64,000 nucleotides of DNA from Acanthosepion lycidas (lineage: Eukaryota; Mollusca; Cephalopoda; Sepiida; Sepiidae). Every line of letters begins with the position of its first letter. The first letter of the stretch is position 1. The position numbers were made by a program, and so were the translations under genes. Under the pieces are notes generated by a model. That model was not told where the DNA came from, ran no database searches, and worked only from the letters and a program-made list of their open reading frames with translations. The stretch spans positions 47,123,008-47,187,007 of the forward strand of contig OZ010600.1 of assembly GCA_963932145.1 (NCBI GenBank), given 5' to 3'. Of this stretch, positions 33,185 through 47,500 are shown in pieces.

Positions 33185-34208
33185 CACACACTTATACTAT
33201 TAATAAATATATATTTATTTCTCACTGTTTGGTAAGATGCATATTTATTATTAGTATAAATTTCAGCTGTTATTTCACATCAAGTACTGTTTTATTACCA
33301 TCAACATTCACTGTGTATTATTTTATATCTATTTTAGAGGAAAGAAGTATAACAAAGTGTAAAAACTTTTTGTGTTTTGTCCTTTAGAACTTCATCAGAC
33401 TCCTAAAGGACAGAACACGACACACAAAAACTTTTCCACTTTGTCACATTTAAAATTGTTCTTGATATATAAAAAATTTATATCATTATCCTAAATAAAT
33501 ATATATTTGTGTATGTGCACACAAAAATTTGTAGAATGTGATGGAAAAAATTAAAAAAAGAAGTTGTTTATACTAAAACTTAGTTTTCAAAATTTCTTGT
33601 TTACACACTACATAGCAAAGACTAGCAGTAAAAACTGAATATTTAGTTGACAAGCTGTTAAAATTCCCTAACTTTTTAGAATAACAACTCACTCACACAT
33701 CTCTAACATTTGACTGTACAAACCCCAACCAGTTACAGTGAAGTATAATTTTTCTGTGAAGGAAAATAGTGTTTCCCACTTCAGATATCATTTTAACACC
33801 AACAGCTGTATTTAGAAGAATTCAAGTTAAAAATTTCCAAAAAGGGATCATTTAGGGAAAAATCTGTAATGTGCATCTATATGTGAACACATCCAATCAA
33901 TAGCAATGATTACTTACTATCAGAGCTTTTACAGCTGATTTCTTCTCTGACCTAGCTCTAACAGCTCAAGGAAAAAAACTAACTTGGAACTTTCAATACC
34001 TCAAAAACCAAGTCAATATCATTTCATCAATCAGACCCTGAGTTTTCTCCAGTTTTAATGATGTGCCATACTTTGAACGTCTATTGAGTCTCAAGTTCAC
34101 TTGAAAACTCAAGTAGAAATCTTATATGATGGAAAAATGGTTAACTCATTTTATCACTTCATGAAGTACCAGACTCCCATCATGCCTTAGCTTAACAAGA
34201 GTCAGATT

Positions 34209-34245
<37 letters not shown>

Positions 34246-34462
34246 AGCATTTCTGCCATATCTGGATGGGAACTGCTCAATCCTCACTTCTCAACCTTGA
34301 CAGAGTTCAGAATTGTTTATGCAGGCTTGTGGAGTGGGGTAGGACTTATTCTGCAACCTACAACTGTTTTCCCCACAGATGCAATGTCACAATGTTATTG
34401 CTATTTTCATGGCAGATGTTCAAATGAACTCAGTTATTTAGTTTCAGTAGTTCAGTCTTTTA
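32481..34462. other. TYW3-IPPK intergenic DNA, no gene seen
   Basis: Holds (TA)n arrays at 33140-33180 and 34211-34243. The words ACACCTGAAGAAG (about 32775) and CTTCATCAGACTCCTAAAGG (about 33392) are repeat-end-like. Several short open frames have no domains. Confidence 0.4.
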
Positions 34463-34543
34463 TTAGGTTGGTGCAAAAATAACGTCGTTTTCTCACATAG
34501 TAACATGTGAGAAAACGACATTATTTTTTTTGCACCAACCTAA
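34463..34543. mobile_element. MADE1-like palindromic mariner MITE, copy 1
   Basis: An 81-base near-perfect palindrome starts TTAGGTTGGTGCAAAAATAA and ends with the inverse, flanked by TA on both sides. Its centre is CACATAGTAACATGTG. The outer 16 bases (TTAGGTTGGTGCAAAA) match the TIR I know from the human MADE1/Hsmar1 elements. It is intergenic. Confidence 0.9.
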
Positions 34544-37425
34544 TACAACTAGGACACACCATGCCATTTCCAGGAAGTTGAATCATCCTCCTTTCCTCTA
34601 AATTCCAAGTGTAAGGAGAAAGTTTCATGCAGAGAGCCCCCACCACCACCAACTTAAGAACCACTACTTTGCGGATGCTTCTATAAACTTAACTTCTTCA
34701 AGTCAAGGGTAACTGCTATTCACCTTATCCTTGTCATTTTCACATCATACCACCTTTTTCATTCAAATTACACACCTTATTAATCACAGTAATCTTTTGA
34801 TTTGAGTGGCTCTCGAGTTTTGTACTGGATGAATTTTAATATGCAAAACACAAAAAACTGTTAAGCTCAACCTTTTCAAGCAATTCATTTTCAAATTCCC
34901 AAATAAAAACAAAATGAAATTCAAATATTTTGTTCAAGTTTTTATTTCTGATAAATGATATCATTTCTGCCTGTTTTATTTGCATATGATTCAATATTTC
35001 CAATTCTTTGAGAAATTCATCTTTATGGCCGTTTTTAGCAGCAGCATCATCATCATCATCTTGATCATAAACATTAAATTGTTTACAGATGGCAGGAAAA
35101 CACTGGAAGGAACATTCTCTTTAAAGATTATTAAATTTTTAAAATTTAATGCTAACATTTAAAACCTTAAACTTAAATAACTTCAGGGCTGTAAAATATC
35201 AACCATTTTGATATATAATTTTTCATAATTAAAATTTTAAAGATTATTATGATCTGACTGTTTGCATCAAATGGAAATCTGACCAAAGTAACATTTCTGA
35301 AGTAAATATATTTTTCACTTTTGGATTGGTCTCGTGTTTTGATTATTTTCTTTTGGTTGATATGCTCTCTAGCCTTCCTACCTAGGGTTAGCTGAAGTTC
35401 TGAGATGAAGTATTTCCCAAATTCCACACATTATTCAGACTAGCATGTTCATTTTCGTTGTTTTTAATACAATGTTTACATAAGACAAAAGGAGAACTTT
35501 TCTTTGCTAACACGTTTCATCCTCTGATGGACTTTATCAAGGCCTTGATAGACCTTCAGAGGCCAAAATGCATGGGCTAAAATGAACTTCCTTTTGTCTT
35601 TATTTACATTGTCTTTTTACAGATATATTTTTAGTCATATCTGAATATATATATATATATATATATATGGAAACTTTTTTTTTTTAAAAAAAAAAAAAAA
35701 TCATCTTCACAATTTTGCTTAGTTTTATATTGATTAAAAACAAAAAAACGTTTTTTCATTTCCTCAGTTATCAAGAAAGAGAGGAAAGAAAACAAATAAA
35801 AATTTAAATCATAAAAAAGTACAAACTCAAAAGATCACAGGATGCAATATATATTGGCAGAACTGTTGTGATTCAAAGAAAAAAGAAAAAAGATGAATAT
35901 TTGAGATGAGGAATTATCTTCACAACCCAATTTATTCAAGTTGGTGCTTTCTTCTTGGTTGTTATTCTCACAATGTCCAGGCAATTTCTGAAATGAGGAA
36001 TTATTATACACCGATTTATTCAAACTAGTGTATTCACATTGACTTATAACCACAATGTTTCAACCATTGTTTCCTATAGCCTCCTACACATATCTACCAT
36101 ATTCACTAACATTATTGGAATCTCAAATGGAAACCTTTTATTTAATCTACAAAAGTGAATTACTCTCATTCCATTGTCCATATCTTGTTTAATTTAATTC
36201 TTCCTTGTAATGCTGCTTCTGCTCATCCCACTGAACTGACATGGATTTCACTGCATGACTTTGTAAAGCTGGTGATCAAGAGTTCAATTACTGGGTTAAG
36301 CAGTGGAATTCATAAACACTGGTTTAAAGGAATGAGCAGAAGTGACATTACAAGAAAGAAATAATATAAAAGATTTCCAAGCACAAGAACAACAAAATGA
36401 GAACAATCAATCTCTACATTGAATGAAGGGTACAGTTTAAAATTCAGAAAATCTTTCTAAATATGACAAACACTGGAAAATGGCCAGAGGATAGAACAAC
36501 CAAAACATTGGGACTGTGATAACCCCAATGTGAACACCAGGTGATATAAATTAGTGTATAATAACAAAGATGAAAATATTAGTCCAACTAATGTGTGAAA
36601 TCAAAACAGTAGCTTATATGAGCTAAATTGGCCTTACAACCAGTCAGCAAAATAAAAATGGATTCGTTTCAATATTTTTTTTCTTCGGCATTGAAAAGGC
36701 TTTTATTAAAAATATCTTTGAAGAAAAAAACAAAAAAGATCAAAGTATAAAATTGGAGAAATATTTTTTTGTTTTTTGCTTTTGAAGGAGTTGAATTTGA
36801 CTAGTGATATACCTATTCAGGCTGCTTAGTTTCAGAGTTAAATCAAGATTAAAATATTCCTATGAATAAACAATGAAAGTATCAATAAAGGATAAAAATA
36901 TTGCAACTAGAAAGTATATACAAAAATAAAGAAAAATGAAAAAAAAAAAAAAAAAAAAATCACAAAAAGGAAGTAATATAGATAAACATAAAAATTATAA
37001 TAATTTCGATAGATATGTTGCTTGCAGCAAATCATATTAGATTCTTAAAATTTCAATCTTCTTGAGGAACATTATTATGTCCAGCAATAATAGTAATAAA
37101 AAAAATCATCTGATAAAAATGGTAGATGTGTTTGTAATATTTAAAATATTTTATTTATAAAAGATGAAATGCAAGATTAGAGAAAAGATGAAAAAAATAG
37201 CATAGATAATTCAGATTAAAAATCACTACTTACATCACTTTAAATAGAAACTTTTTAGCATTTGGCTAATTTTTTTTAAAAAAGAAAACATGTTAATTGC
37301 TGAATGATTTGTTTTGTATATAAACACATATTGCTTCTTTTTTTTTTTTTTTTTTTAAGTGATTTTTATACTCAAGATCAGCACGCAAAAATAAGTTGTT
37401 GGACTGCTATTGCAATTTTTGGAAT
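34544..37425. other. Intergenic DNA, no gene seen
   Basis: AT-rich, with a (CAT)n run near 35045, a (TA)n array at 35647-35668, and poly-A/T runs near 35675, 36938 and 37338. Near 35505-35580 an imperfect inverted stretch (TTTATCAAGGCCTTGATAGA) looks like a repeat end. The open frames (35173-35427, 35835-36053, 36155-36364) have no recognisable domain. Confidence 0.4.
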
Positions 37426-38446
37426 TACCATATTTCCCAGCATATAATATGCACCTATAATTGTCAAGGAAAATTTAGGAATAAACTGACATCACAATTT
37501 CCATCAACTAATGAAGCCCTCCCTTTAATATGGCTTTTGGCCCTAGATTGTAGGCTACTAGATATTCTCCTACTGAACAAATTAAGTGAATCATGCAACT
37601 ATCTCTATCTGCACACTTCGCTAACCTGCTTTGCTTAGCCTGTTTGAGGTTTGTACACTAGCTAATAAGCTACAAAATTATTCAAGCACTACAGGCCTGT
37701 ACACAGCTATCACTTATGGAATCCGAGTATAGTTTATACTAATATTTAAATTACCTGGTACATTGATTTTTTTTTTTTTTTTTTTGCTGAGACCCATGGG
37801 TATCAAAGACTAACATGTATTGGTAGCATGTAGGCTGTGTAAGCAAGCTTTCTCTTTACTATAGCCATTACATATGTCCAAAATATTCCACTATTTGTTG
37901 AAGAGTTATAATGTTCTTACTGCAAGCAGTGGACAATGGTTGCTACCTATTATGACATCAATACACCATAATAATTTTACAGATTATATGTAAGTTTTTG
38001 GCCTTAATATTCAATTGATGATTCCTCCAAACGTGTACATCATTTTGATTTGTAATCATAATTTAATCACTTATAATTATATATATTTAATTTTGGAATC
38101 TGATGACTATGGTGTGAAACAGGAGTATTTGGACATTAGTCCAGTATTTTTTAATATTTTAACATTATTTTGATTCAAAATTATATTTTAATTATTTATA
38201 AATACATATGCTTAATTTTGAGGTCGTCAGGCAGGGTTAGTGTATCAAAAGTGGGTGTTCAGTACTGGTAATCTATCCATGCCCAACCATTAAAGTATAT
38301 ATTAGGTTGGTGCAAAAATAATATCGTTTTCTCACATAGTAACATGTGAGAAAACGACATTATTTTTGCACCAACCTTATAATATATGCTGATTTTTTTT
38401 TTTTTTTTTTTTCTAAATTGCATATTATATGGTGGGAAATATGGTA
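37426..38446. mobile_element. TIR element of about 1.0 kb carrying a nested MITE
   Basis: The left end reads TACCATATTTCCCAGCATAT then AATATGCACCT. Read inwards, the right end gives TACCATATTTCCCACCATAT then AATATGCAATTT. The borders are consistent with a TA target. Ends of this type (a TATTTCCC...ATAA...GC motif) are widespread in animal DNA transposons, but I cannot place the superfamily. The interior is non-coding. A MADE1-like MITE is inserted near its right end. Confidence 0.6.
38302..38379. mobile_element. MADE1-like palindromic mariner MITE, copy 2 (nested)
   Basis: A 78-base palindrome with the same TTAGGTTGGTGCAAAAATAA start and the same CACATAGTAACATGTG centre as copy 1. It is flanked by TA and lies inside the element at 37426-38446, so it inserted later than that element. 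Confidence 0.9.
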
Positions 38447-40017
38447 TCTATTTGAATAAACCTTTTTTTCTATTTTTTTTTTTTTTTTAGCAATAAAATA
38501 ATTTTAATACTGAAAATATTCAGATAAGCAGCAGAAACGAAGGTTAAGAACATCCAAAAAAGATTAGCACCAAATCTTTTGCATGTTCATGTAAATTGTA
38601 AAAGAAAATTGACAATTCAAATCACCAGCTTCAAATATATTAAAATTCTATGATTTGCTTTAATTCCAATTTCATTAATTTAGAAAAATTAAATATGTAC
38701 AATTTTTAAATAACAAAATAAAAGTGTTTCAGAGTTTCAACAGAAGGAATGTTTACAAAGTAATTTTTGAAAAAGTGAGTATATTCAAAGAACCTGCAAA
38801 TAAGTTAAGGACATGAAAACAATTCAACAAAGTATTGTATTCTTTTTGGTGAAAAATAATGTTTAATATCAAATATACCATAGTTTGCAGTGTTCTTGCC
38901 AAAAAGAAAGAAAATGAGAGATAACTCAGATATTTGATCTTTTGTTAGGAACTGATGTTTTCAAAATAATTTTTAATTAAGTTAAATGTATTAAAAAAAA
39001 AATTTCACACAGCAGTAAAATTCTTTTGGCAAAAAGTAAAAAGCAGCTTTCGTAGAATGAAGATACATTTGGTAGTTTGCAATGACGAAATGCTTGTTTC
39101 TGTCATCAAAATATGGAAGTATTTACTGGGACTATGAGCTGATGTTTGAATCACAACCCTGGCTAATTTTCTGACAGCTATTTCCTTACTAGTAAATTAA
39201 AATCTATGCAGACATTATCTATTAATACACTGAGGTACAAAAACCATATCTGTTCTTCAATTACAAAAAAATAAAACGTTCATTTGAAATTTCCAGCTGT
39301 TTACACTGTTGAATACATGCTAATCACAAAAGTTATCTTGAAATATTTGATTTAATGTTTTTGCTTTTAGCAAGGACAAATCTAAATTTGAATGTTACTA
39401 AATCCTACATGTAATAAACAAAAAAAATTATTCTAGAGAGAAGATTTCAAGAAAATATAAACACTAAGTATTTATGTGACTTGTACACAAAATAATTTGG
39501 AGAAGCAGGCACTTAAATTATTGACTTTTATAAATGTCATAGATTTAAGACTTTGTTTGGCTACACTCAAGACCATCCTGCAACCAGACAGCATTAGTTA
39601 CAAGCAATACAGTATTGATAACCAATTTTGATAAGGGTGCATGGCTAGCAAAAAGAATGCACCTCGTTAATACAGACTTGATCAAACCTTTTTGGCAATA
39701 CTTAACCAAAATCCTTATTTAGTTCATTGTAAACCATCCATAGTAAAAAAAACAGGCTATTATGAACAGTTAGCAATTTTAGTAATTATTCAAGGACTAA
39801 TTAAAATGGATCTCTGCATCAAAGAAATTTTTTTCATCAGATAAGGATAACACAAAACAGTAACCAACAAAAAAAATGTGGCCTGTTAATAGTATAGAAA
39901 AAACAGTGATCAAATGTTTGTGTTATCTGCATAGAATCACATTTACAATTTAATGTATTCATCTTGTTTGACAAAATAAAAAATGCTTGGTTAAATGATT
40001 CCATTCAGCTGATATGT
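38447..40017. other. IPPK 3' flank and likely 3' UTR
   Basis: No gene is seen. The IPPK 3' UTR should begin at 40017 and run leftwards. I saw no unambiguous minus-strand AATAAA close to the stop, so the transcript end is not fixed. Confidence 0.4.
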
Positions 40018-40189
40018 TTAAGAAGCAGGGAACTGCAATTTTTGACATGTACTGATCATTGCAGCGTCATGTTTTTGATAAAGCGGAATTTTGTCAAAAG
40101 GTTTTGGGTCCAGATCAATGATAGCCAATGAGTGCTTGTAATAATGGCCAAAACTATCAACTAAGTAAGGCCCAGCTGATTTCTCAGGT
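40018..40189 (-). CDS. IPPK: IPPK terminal exon with DLDPKP
   Basis: Encodes 56 residues from PEKSAGPYLVDSFGHYYKHS through LAIIDLDPKPFDKIPLYQKH to QFPAS, then TAA at 40020-40018. Acceptor TTTTTTTCAG. Confidence 0.95.
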
Positions 40190-43100
40190 CTGAAAAAAAG
40201 AAAAGAAAAAAAAAATCAACGTGATAACTTCACATATAAAATAATTATACTATATTGTTTTTATTTTATTCTTGTACTTTAATTACAAGAGAGGATGCTG
40301 AAAATGCCCTTCTGAAAAATATTCAAATTTTTGGTCATTTTGGGGAAATGGGCGAGACACAAAAACTTTTCAACATTGCCAATCTATTCTCTTATATAAG
40401 CCAATATGCCTTTGTATATTTATCAAATACACAACCTAATCTTCTCATCTTAAAAATGAGATATTTCATTGTTATGGTAATATGATGCATTACTTGATAC
40501 CAATAAGCAAATATAACCATAACAATGGAATATCTCATTAGTAAGCAGAGGAGATCTGGCTGCTATTACTTTGCTTTATTTCATTTTGTTGAATGTTAAC
40601 CTTGAACATTTTTACTTTTAATTATCTTGGGAAGCAAAATTCTCTCGCATACAACAAGAGAGTTGATTGTAGGCTTACACAGATAGAAACATAACCAAAG
40701 CAATTGTAAAATTACTCAAAATATCATTATTTTTTTGACTGCATGGATGTTATAAACTTATAAAACAATTATTTATCATTAATTTTCTAACTAATCAAAA
40801 TGATCAAAATAAAAAAAATCAAAAGGGCTTCTTGTTTGAGCCAAGAAGTTTTAGCACCCCCTTGTATAGCAGATAATGCTGTAAAATAAAATTAAAATAA
40901 AAAATGAACATAATTTAAATACACATCTTCAAGGGCCAGAGATTTTGGAAACTCACTAAAAGAATGAGGTTTCTTTAAGCAGCTTTTCATAGAATAATGG
41001 TTGCTATGGTTCTATTAGATTATTTCACATGAAATAACCAATTCAGAATAATACAATAAAATTCTGTATTTTATGGTATATAAGACTTAAGATACATTTA
41101 ATATTACAGTATTATGGAATTCGGTTAGGTACAAACAATGGTCGTCTACAGTGTCTGGGTAAACACTATTCTTAGGTACCTAATACAAGTGGGATGTTTG
41201 AGGTCTTGATAAAAGGGAGGTTGGAAAATCATTTAAAGAGTCAAAAAGTATAAAATAAATAAATGGAATAGCCTTAATAAACTCGGGGGGGGGATTTCCT
41301 ATTAAAAAAATTTAGATAAATAAAATAAACAAAAGTAAATAATAAAATAAAAATAAATAAACTTTCTCTCCATATACTAGGTAGCCAAAAGTAGGCTACC
41401 AAAGAGATTGTGCGATTCATTTTCTAAGGTTTATCAACCCTTTGCAAATTATTTAAAGTCTGAAAGTATTTTCTTTTTCAGATTGTAAGAATTTTTTTTT
41501 TTTTTTTGATGATTTTAGTGATACAACTCTTACTAATTAACCTACAGCGGGGGGGGGAGAGAAGATATTTCCAGGTAAGTGAATATAATGAACCCAACTG
41601 AAACTGGAACTCTACTCTGCGATTAACAATTCTGAGCCATTATCCATTACATCCTCATATGTAAGCTTACAGAATCTAGTATTCCCAAGTGATCACCCAT
41701 CTAGGTACTGACCAAGCATGACATTGCTTAACTTCAGCGATTGTACAGGAACCTTTGTTTCAACATGATATAACTGTAAGCATCAATTTTGTAAAGAGGT
41801 CAATCAAATATAGTACATTTTTAAACTTAGTGTTTTTTTGTTTAAATCAAAATAGGCTTCATTTAATTCTCTCTTTTCCAATAGGTTTGTAATAAAACAA
41901 AAAATATATCTCATCTTTATAAAACTTTCATACTTTTAGAGGGGTGGGAAATGTTCAAAAGTCAAAATATTGCCATCTGTTGAATGGAAAGTTTTGAAAA
42001 AAAATGATGACCAGTTAAGAGTAGGTCAATAGAATAAATAATCTCCTATCCCAAGTGCCTTAAATTTATTACAAGCATTTGTGAGACATATGATCAGGAA
42101 TGTTGAACATTCTGTTGCTTGATAATACCAGGAGCCTAGTTCCATGTTGAGCTACTGAGGATATGAAGTTTTAAAGCATCCATGTGTTGATATTCACCTA
42201 ACCTTTTTCAAATTGATTTTTTTTTTTATTCATGATAGGATTCAGCAATCAAGGCAATTATTTGGGGTTTGAAAAAGTTTTCTAACCTCTAGTCATGGAA
42301 TGAAATCAGTTATTTTGATTAAATAATATTTTATATTCCTATTCAGTCATTTTATGTGAAATAAGCCCTTTGAGTATCCATTTTATTTCTTTTACATAGG
42401 AGAGGATCTTTAGAGACATGAAAACAGACTTGAATAGTTATGTAAATAATAATGATGGCACTGCTTCTACTGTTGAAGAGCATTTTCTTTTTAGGAAAAG
42501 AAACCTATTTGAAAGCTTCCAGTCACTCATTTCTTGTAAAGTTATTTTTCAAAGGAATATATAGAAAACAGGCAATCAACTGTAGAGCTTAAAGCTCCTT
42601 TCAACTAACTATGTGTAATATTGCATTTTCTTGTAGAGCTGCATTTAATGCAAGTTTTAGAGGCTGGAAAATCTATAGAAACCAAAATAACTGCACTTTG
42701 ATTACTGAAACTTAAGTCAGATAACAGACATGAAAAGATTATGCCCAGATCAAATGAGTATGGCAAATGCTTATCCAATGAAATCTATCAATCATACTTA
42801 CCTCTCATCTTGTCTTTGCATAGCCAAAATTATTGAGCAGTCTTTTACAGTTTGTGCAACAAGAAATTGTTTGACCTGGAAAATTTTAAATTCATTTTAA
42901 TTTCTGGTACATTAACACTTGAATGGGTGTCATTGCTTTTATACAAACAAATAAAAAAAAATAATTGCAATTTATAAACATGCAGACAAAATATTGTATA
43001 TTGATTCATTTGGACTAATTTCTTCATCTTTGTTGTTGTTGTTTTTATTCCAATAAAAGAATAAATATACAATGAGCACAATATTTTGTTTCAAGTAAAA

Positions 43101-44522
43101 TTCAGAAAATTACTGCAGGAAGAACTTTATATTCTCAGAGACAAATATTCAAAAGAGAAGTTTAAATCAGTAAACATGTAAGTACAAGTAGATTATAGGC
43201 ACTTTCTGACTATTACCTTCTTTTTATATATTTTTACTATACATGAAAGGGATATCCAGTTCAGAAGTGCATTTCATACGATTTTAAGAAAAAAAAAAAA
43301 GAAAAGAAACAGCTGTTATCAGAAATAATCCATTACAATTACAGCTTTTGACTAATAATATTACATAAATGAATTTACCTTGTGCGTGACATATATATAT
43401 GGGCCACACTAGGTAACTGAGAACAAATTTTATAATATAAAGAAAATTAAAGATATTTAATAGATAAAATCAGTACATTTTTAAAAGAATTTATAGATAT
43501 ATTCAACTTAAGTTATTCAATTTAAGCAAAGACTTGTCTTGATGTGACTTTGGAAGCAACTGAATGCCATATCAGGTGAATCTCATTCATGTTGGTCATT
43601 ATATCCAAGGTGACTTTCAAGGAGTTCTTCATATTGTGGAGGGAATGATTAGTCTCTCTGTTGATGATATCCCAAACCTAGTAGTCCAAAGAATTCAAAT
43701 AAGGTGAGATTTGGCTACATGTTGGGTCTGGATGGTGGGGAAGGTGACAGGATTATGAAAATTCTTGGCCAGCTGTTCCAGAGGCATGTGTGAGAGAGCC
43801 GATTTCTGAAATCCAGGAATTGTTATGTAAGTGGCAGTGCTGACCTTACAGCCATCCCAAGAAGAAGTAGCCGTATAGTATGACTCTCATAGCTCACAAC
43901 ACCCCAGGATCCCTATAAACAATATGAACTTGGTGTGCATCACTACGCGTACCTTTAGGTGTTCTACGCAAAACCATCTCCTATTTATTTGGCCACTTTT
44001 ACTAGTGCCAAAAGGTTTTCCATTTTTAACAGTCAAATTGGAAGCTGGCATGTTAATGCTCTTGATACATCTGCAAGAGAAATGAGATTGTTAAAATTTG
44101 GTGCAAGCCACATAACATTATGTCAGGTCATCTTTCATTTATTTCCCCACTAAATGTGTATGTGTATATATATATATATATATATATGATATATATATGC
44201 ACATACATACATTTTCTCTTTCTCAGAGAGTGTTTAGATGTTCTCAGCCCAACCAAGCAGTAATTCCCAATAGAATTTTGATGCTTCATCAGTGGATTAA
44301 ACAAGAACTTTTCATTACCCACTTATTGATAATTATATATCAGTAGACACTGAGGTACATGCTTGAATGAAAGTTTCAGGCCTGAAGATTGTGTTTAAGC
44401 ATAAAGCAGACAGTTGCCCTTTGGTGTTGACCATAGTGTCCACTTTTATATTTACACAGGCCCTATTCCTGATATTGAACACTTTTACCCATAAATACAG
44501 CATACATTAAAACTATACTTTT

Positions 44523-44596
<74 letters not shown>

Positions 44597-47500
44597 TTAA
44601 GTAATGGACAAAGTCTGACAACTTATTTATTAAAGACATTTTTTATGTTTAACGTTCTTTTTATAGATACAAGTATTTAAGTAAATGCTCTGTTTATAAT
44701 AATTCAGGCTGGTAAATGTTATTTAATACTGTTTATTATAAACAGAGCATTTACTTAAATACTTGTATCTATAAAAAGAACGTTAAACATAAAAAATGTC
44801 TTTAATAAATATAAATATATATATATGACTGATAGATTCATTTAGCACCACAATATATTCACTTGATATGGCATGTGATTCAAGGTCACAATTTATGACA
44901 GGTCATCCAGAAATTATTGAGTTTCCTTGGCTATTGCTGCAAATATTGGTATGTACCCTTTATTCATCAGTTAGTGAAATGTGGAGGGGCTGCCTGGGGA
45001 GGATAAATTCTTGGGTATCAAGTCTAGTTATGAGTGGTTCGAAGCCTCCAAGAGCAGTTGGCTCCATTCTATCTGATATACATGCACATACATTTCGTAT
45101 ATGCCAAGCCCCTCCTGCTGCTGATTTAAATGCAATTAGCTTCTATGTAGATCTAGCATAACACTGAAAAAATGATGGCATAAAAACACAGAGGGGATTT
45201 ATTAAAATTCATATTTTGTTCTAATGAAAAGCAAAGATTAGAAGCCAATATACCTTGATCATGGCATAAAGTATGTCATTCTTATTTGCAGATTCAATAT
45301 TATTGTTATTGGACACAACACACCAAGCATCTCCCTTGTAAGGACCATCCATGCAAAATTTCTGCCTGAAAAAGTGAAAAATCTTAAACTCATCCTTAAA
45401 CAAAGAAATTACACATTTATTGGAAAATTGAGTAATTAAAATTGTTCTAAATGTTGTTTGGATTTTGTGTTCCTTTTGTTGAAAGGGTCTCCTTCACTTT
45501 TGAAAAGAATTATTTGTTCAAACAACCGTATTTATTGTTGCTTTTGTTGTTATCAGGGTTTCAAGCTAATCCACACTCTTTAGAAAATCTACAAAAAAGG
45601 TTTTTTCTTTTTCCAGAAAAAAAAGTAGCTACCATTCTTTTCATGCTAAGAAAACAAAAAAAAAAACAAAACAAAACAAGAGACTTATTTCTTACATCTT
45701 AAGATTAGCCAAAAATTGTTTTTTTGTATAAAGAGTGTTGTAAGTTGAGCAACTCTTGAAATGATGATGACTTGTGTCAAAATTATAAATAATATAATTA
45801 CAAGTGTATTTTATAAGGAGTACTTTTCAACTTTAAACTCAAATGGAAAAAAAATTGTTACATATAAAGCATCAATTAGAAAAAAAAAAAATATAAGACT
45901 GATAAACTGATAATCCCATTTTGGTCTTATCTTTAATGGATATTTTTAAATTAAGTTGAATATGAAAATTATACCAATGTACATTCCATACTTCACTTAA
46001 ATTTATTGATATACAATAAAGAGAAAATTTCTATGTAGTCAAACTAGTAAAATCTCCTATTGTATATCTATAAGTATGACCTTATTGAAGAGCAAGTAAG
46101 ATACTACATTTTTAATATACATTTTTATGTATGCCCTAGGTAAGTGTCCATTGTATTCTTCAACAAAGAAATTAATTAAAAAAAAATTACAAGATAATTT
46201 AGCAAGAAAATCATAAAATTGATTTACTATGTAATTCATTTTAGTTAAGATAAATTGGAAATTAGTTATATCCATTTGCAATGAGAAATACTTACTGAAA
46301 GGTGAGTGTACCAATTATTGATACAAATATGTTAGAAGTTGTCAAATTATATAGTCTTCAATAAAAGTACCACTTTGATTCCATTTCTTGGAAACCTGGA
46401 AAATGCTTTGAAATCACTTACCTATCTTGTGGACATTTCAGGAAGTGATTTTGTAATTGTTCATAAAGAGGGTAAATTCCTTCAATATCCAAATCGTCTA
46501 AATATTGGACAGAGAGAATTTTTTCAAGGATACAACCAGAGGGAAAATTAAATTTCTCTGAAAATTTAAAACAAATTAATCTCAGTTTATCGTGATTGTG
46601 TAAACAACAAATAATAAAAAAAAACTGCTGTGTAATTTATGATCTTGTATATTCAACCTGCAAAATACTAATGTATTGCAAAAACCAGTAATAGTAATTA
46701 TTAATTTTTGATGACTATTTCTTTCATCTTCTTGCAACTCCCAGATATTAATTGCTAGCCTTTGTAGCCTAACCAGTAAGGTACCTGCCCCAGAAACAAA
46801 GGATGAAGGATGTGAGTTCAAACCTTGAAAGATGCTTATTCTTTATTTCCAATTCATTTTGCTAACAATCTTTATCTATGATTATCTGGTTGTGATAAAA
46901 AGCAACTGAAATTAAGATGAAAGAAATACTTCAGAAAAATGGTAACATTATTACATGCTCAAAATCTAATAAATAATAATAATGTTACATTTATAAATAA
47001 CTTTTCAAATTAAAAAAAAAAAAAAAAGAAAAAAAAAAAAGAACAGTAACATTTTTTTTAAATAATCAAATATGACAGATGAAGAAAAATAAACAATGCA
47101 ATCAGCCAACTTTAATTTGCTATCATAGATGGTGCTAAAAATTATGGAGTAATCATTAGCAAGCTAATTGAGCAGGCTATTTCTATTTCATTGCTCACTA
47201 GGTGTTCATACTAGTATCCTTGTGTTAGACTAATCTAAGTGCAATGGTTTGTAAGCTCGTCCCATTTGCTAATGTAGTAAATTCCAGGGTTAGAGATTCT
47301 AGAGGTTATCCAATTTGGGGTGACTGGTTAGGTGTTTTGGGACAATAAAGTTTTTATTTAATTAAATAATTCTTTAAAGTTTGATAAAAATTCTTCTGTG
47401 TATGAAAGTTAATTAGAACATTTGTGTGTAAAATTATTGAAGGTGATTTAACAAAAATGATTAAGTTAAATTTTTATGAAAATTACAGTAAAATTTAATT

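Noticed and set aside
41655-41752. 5S rRNA gene
   Set aside because: The 5' third is absent and the sequence continues into a SINE body shared with other copies.
44868-45161. 97-codon open frame next to IPPK exon
   Set aside because: It is on the strand opposite to IPPK, with no domain; likely repeat-derived or chance.
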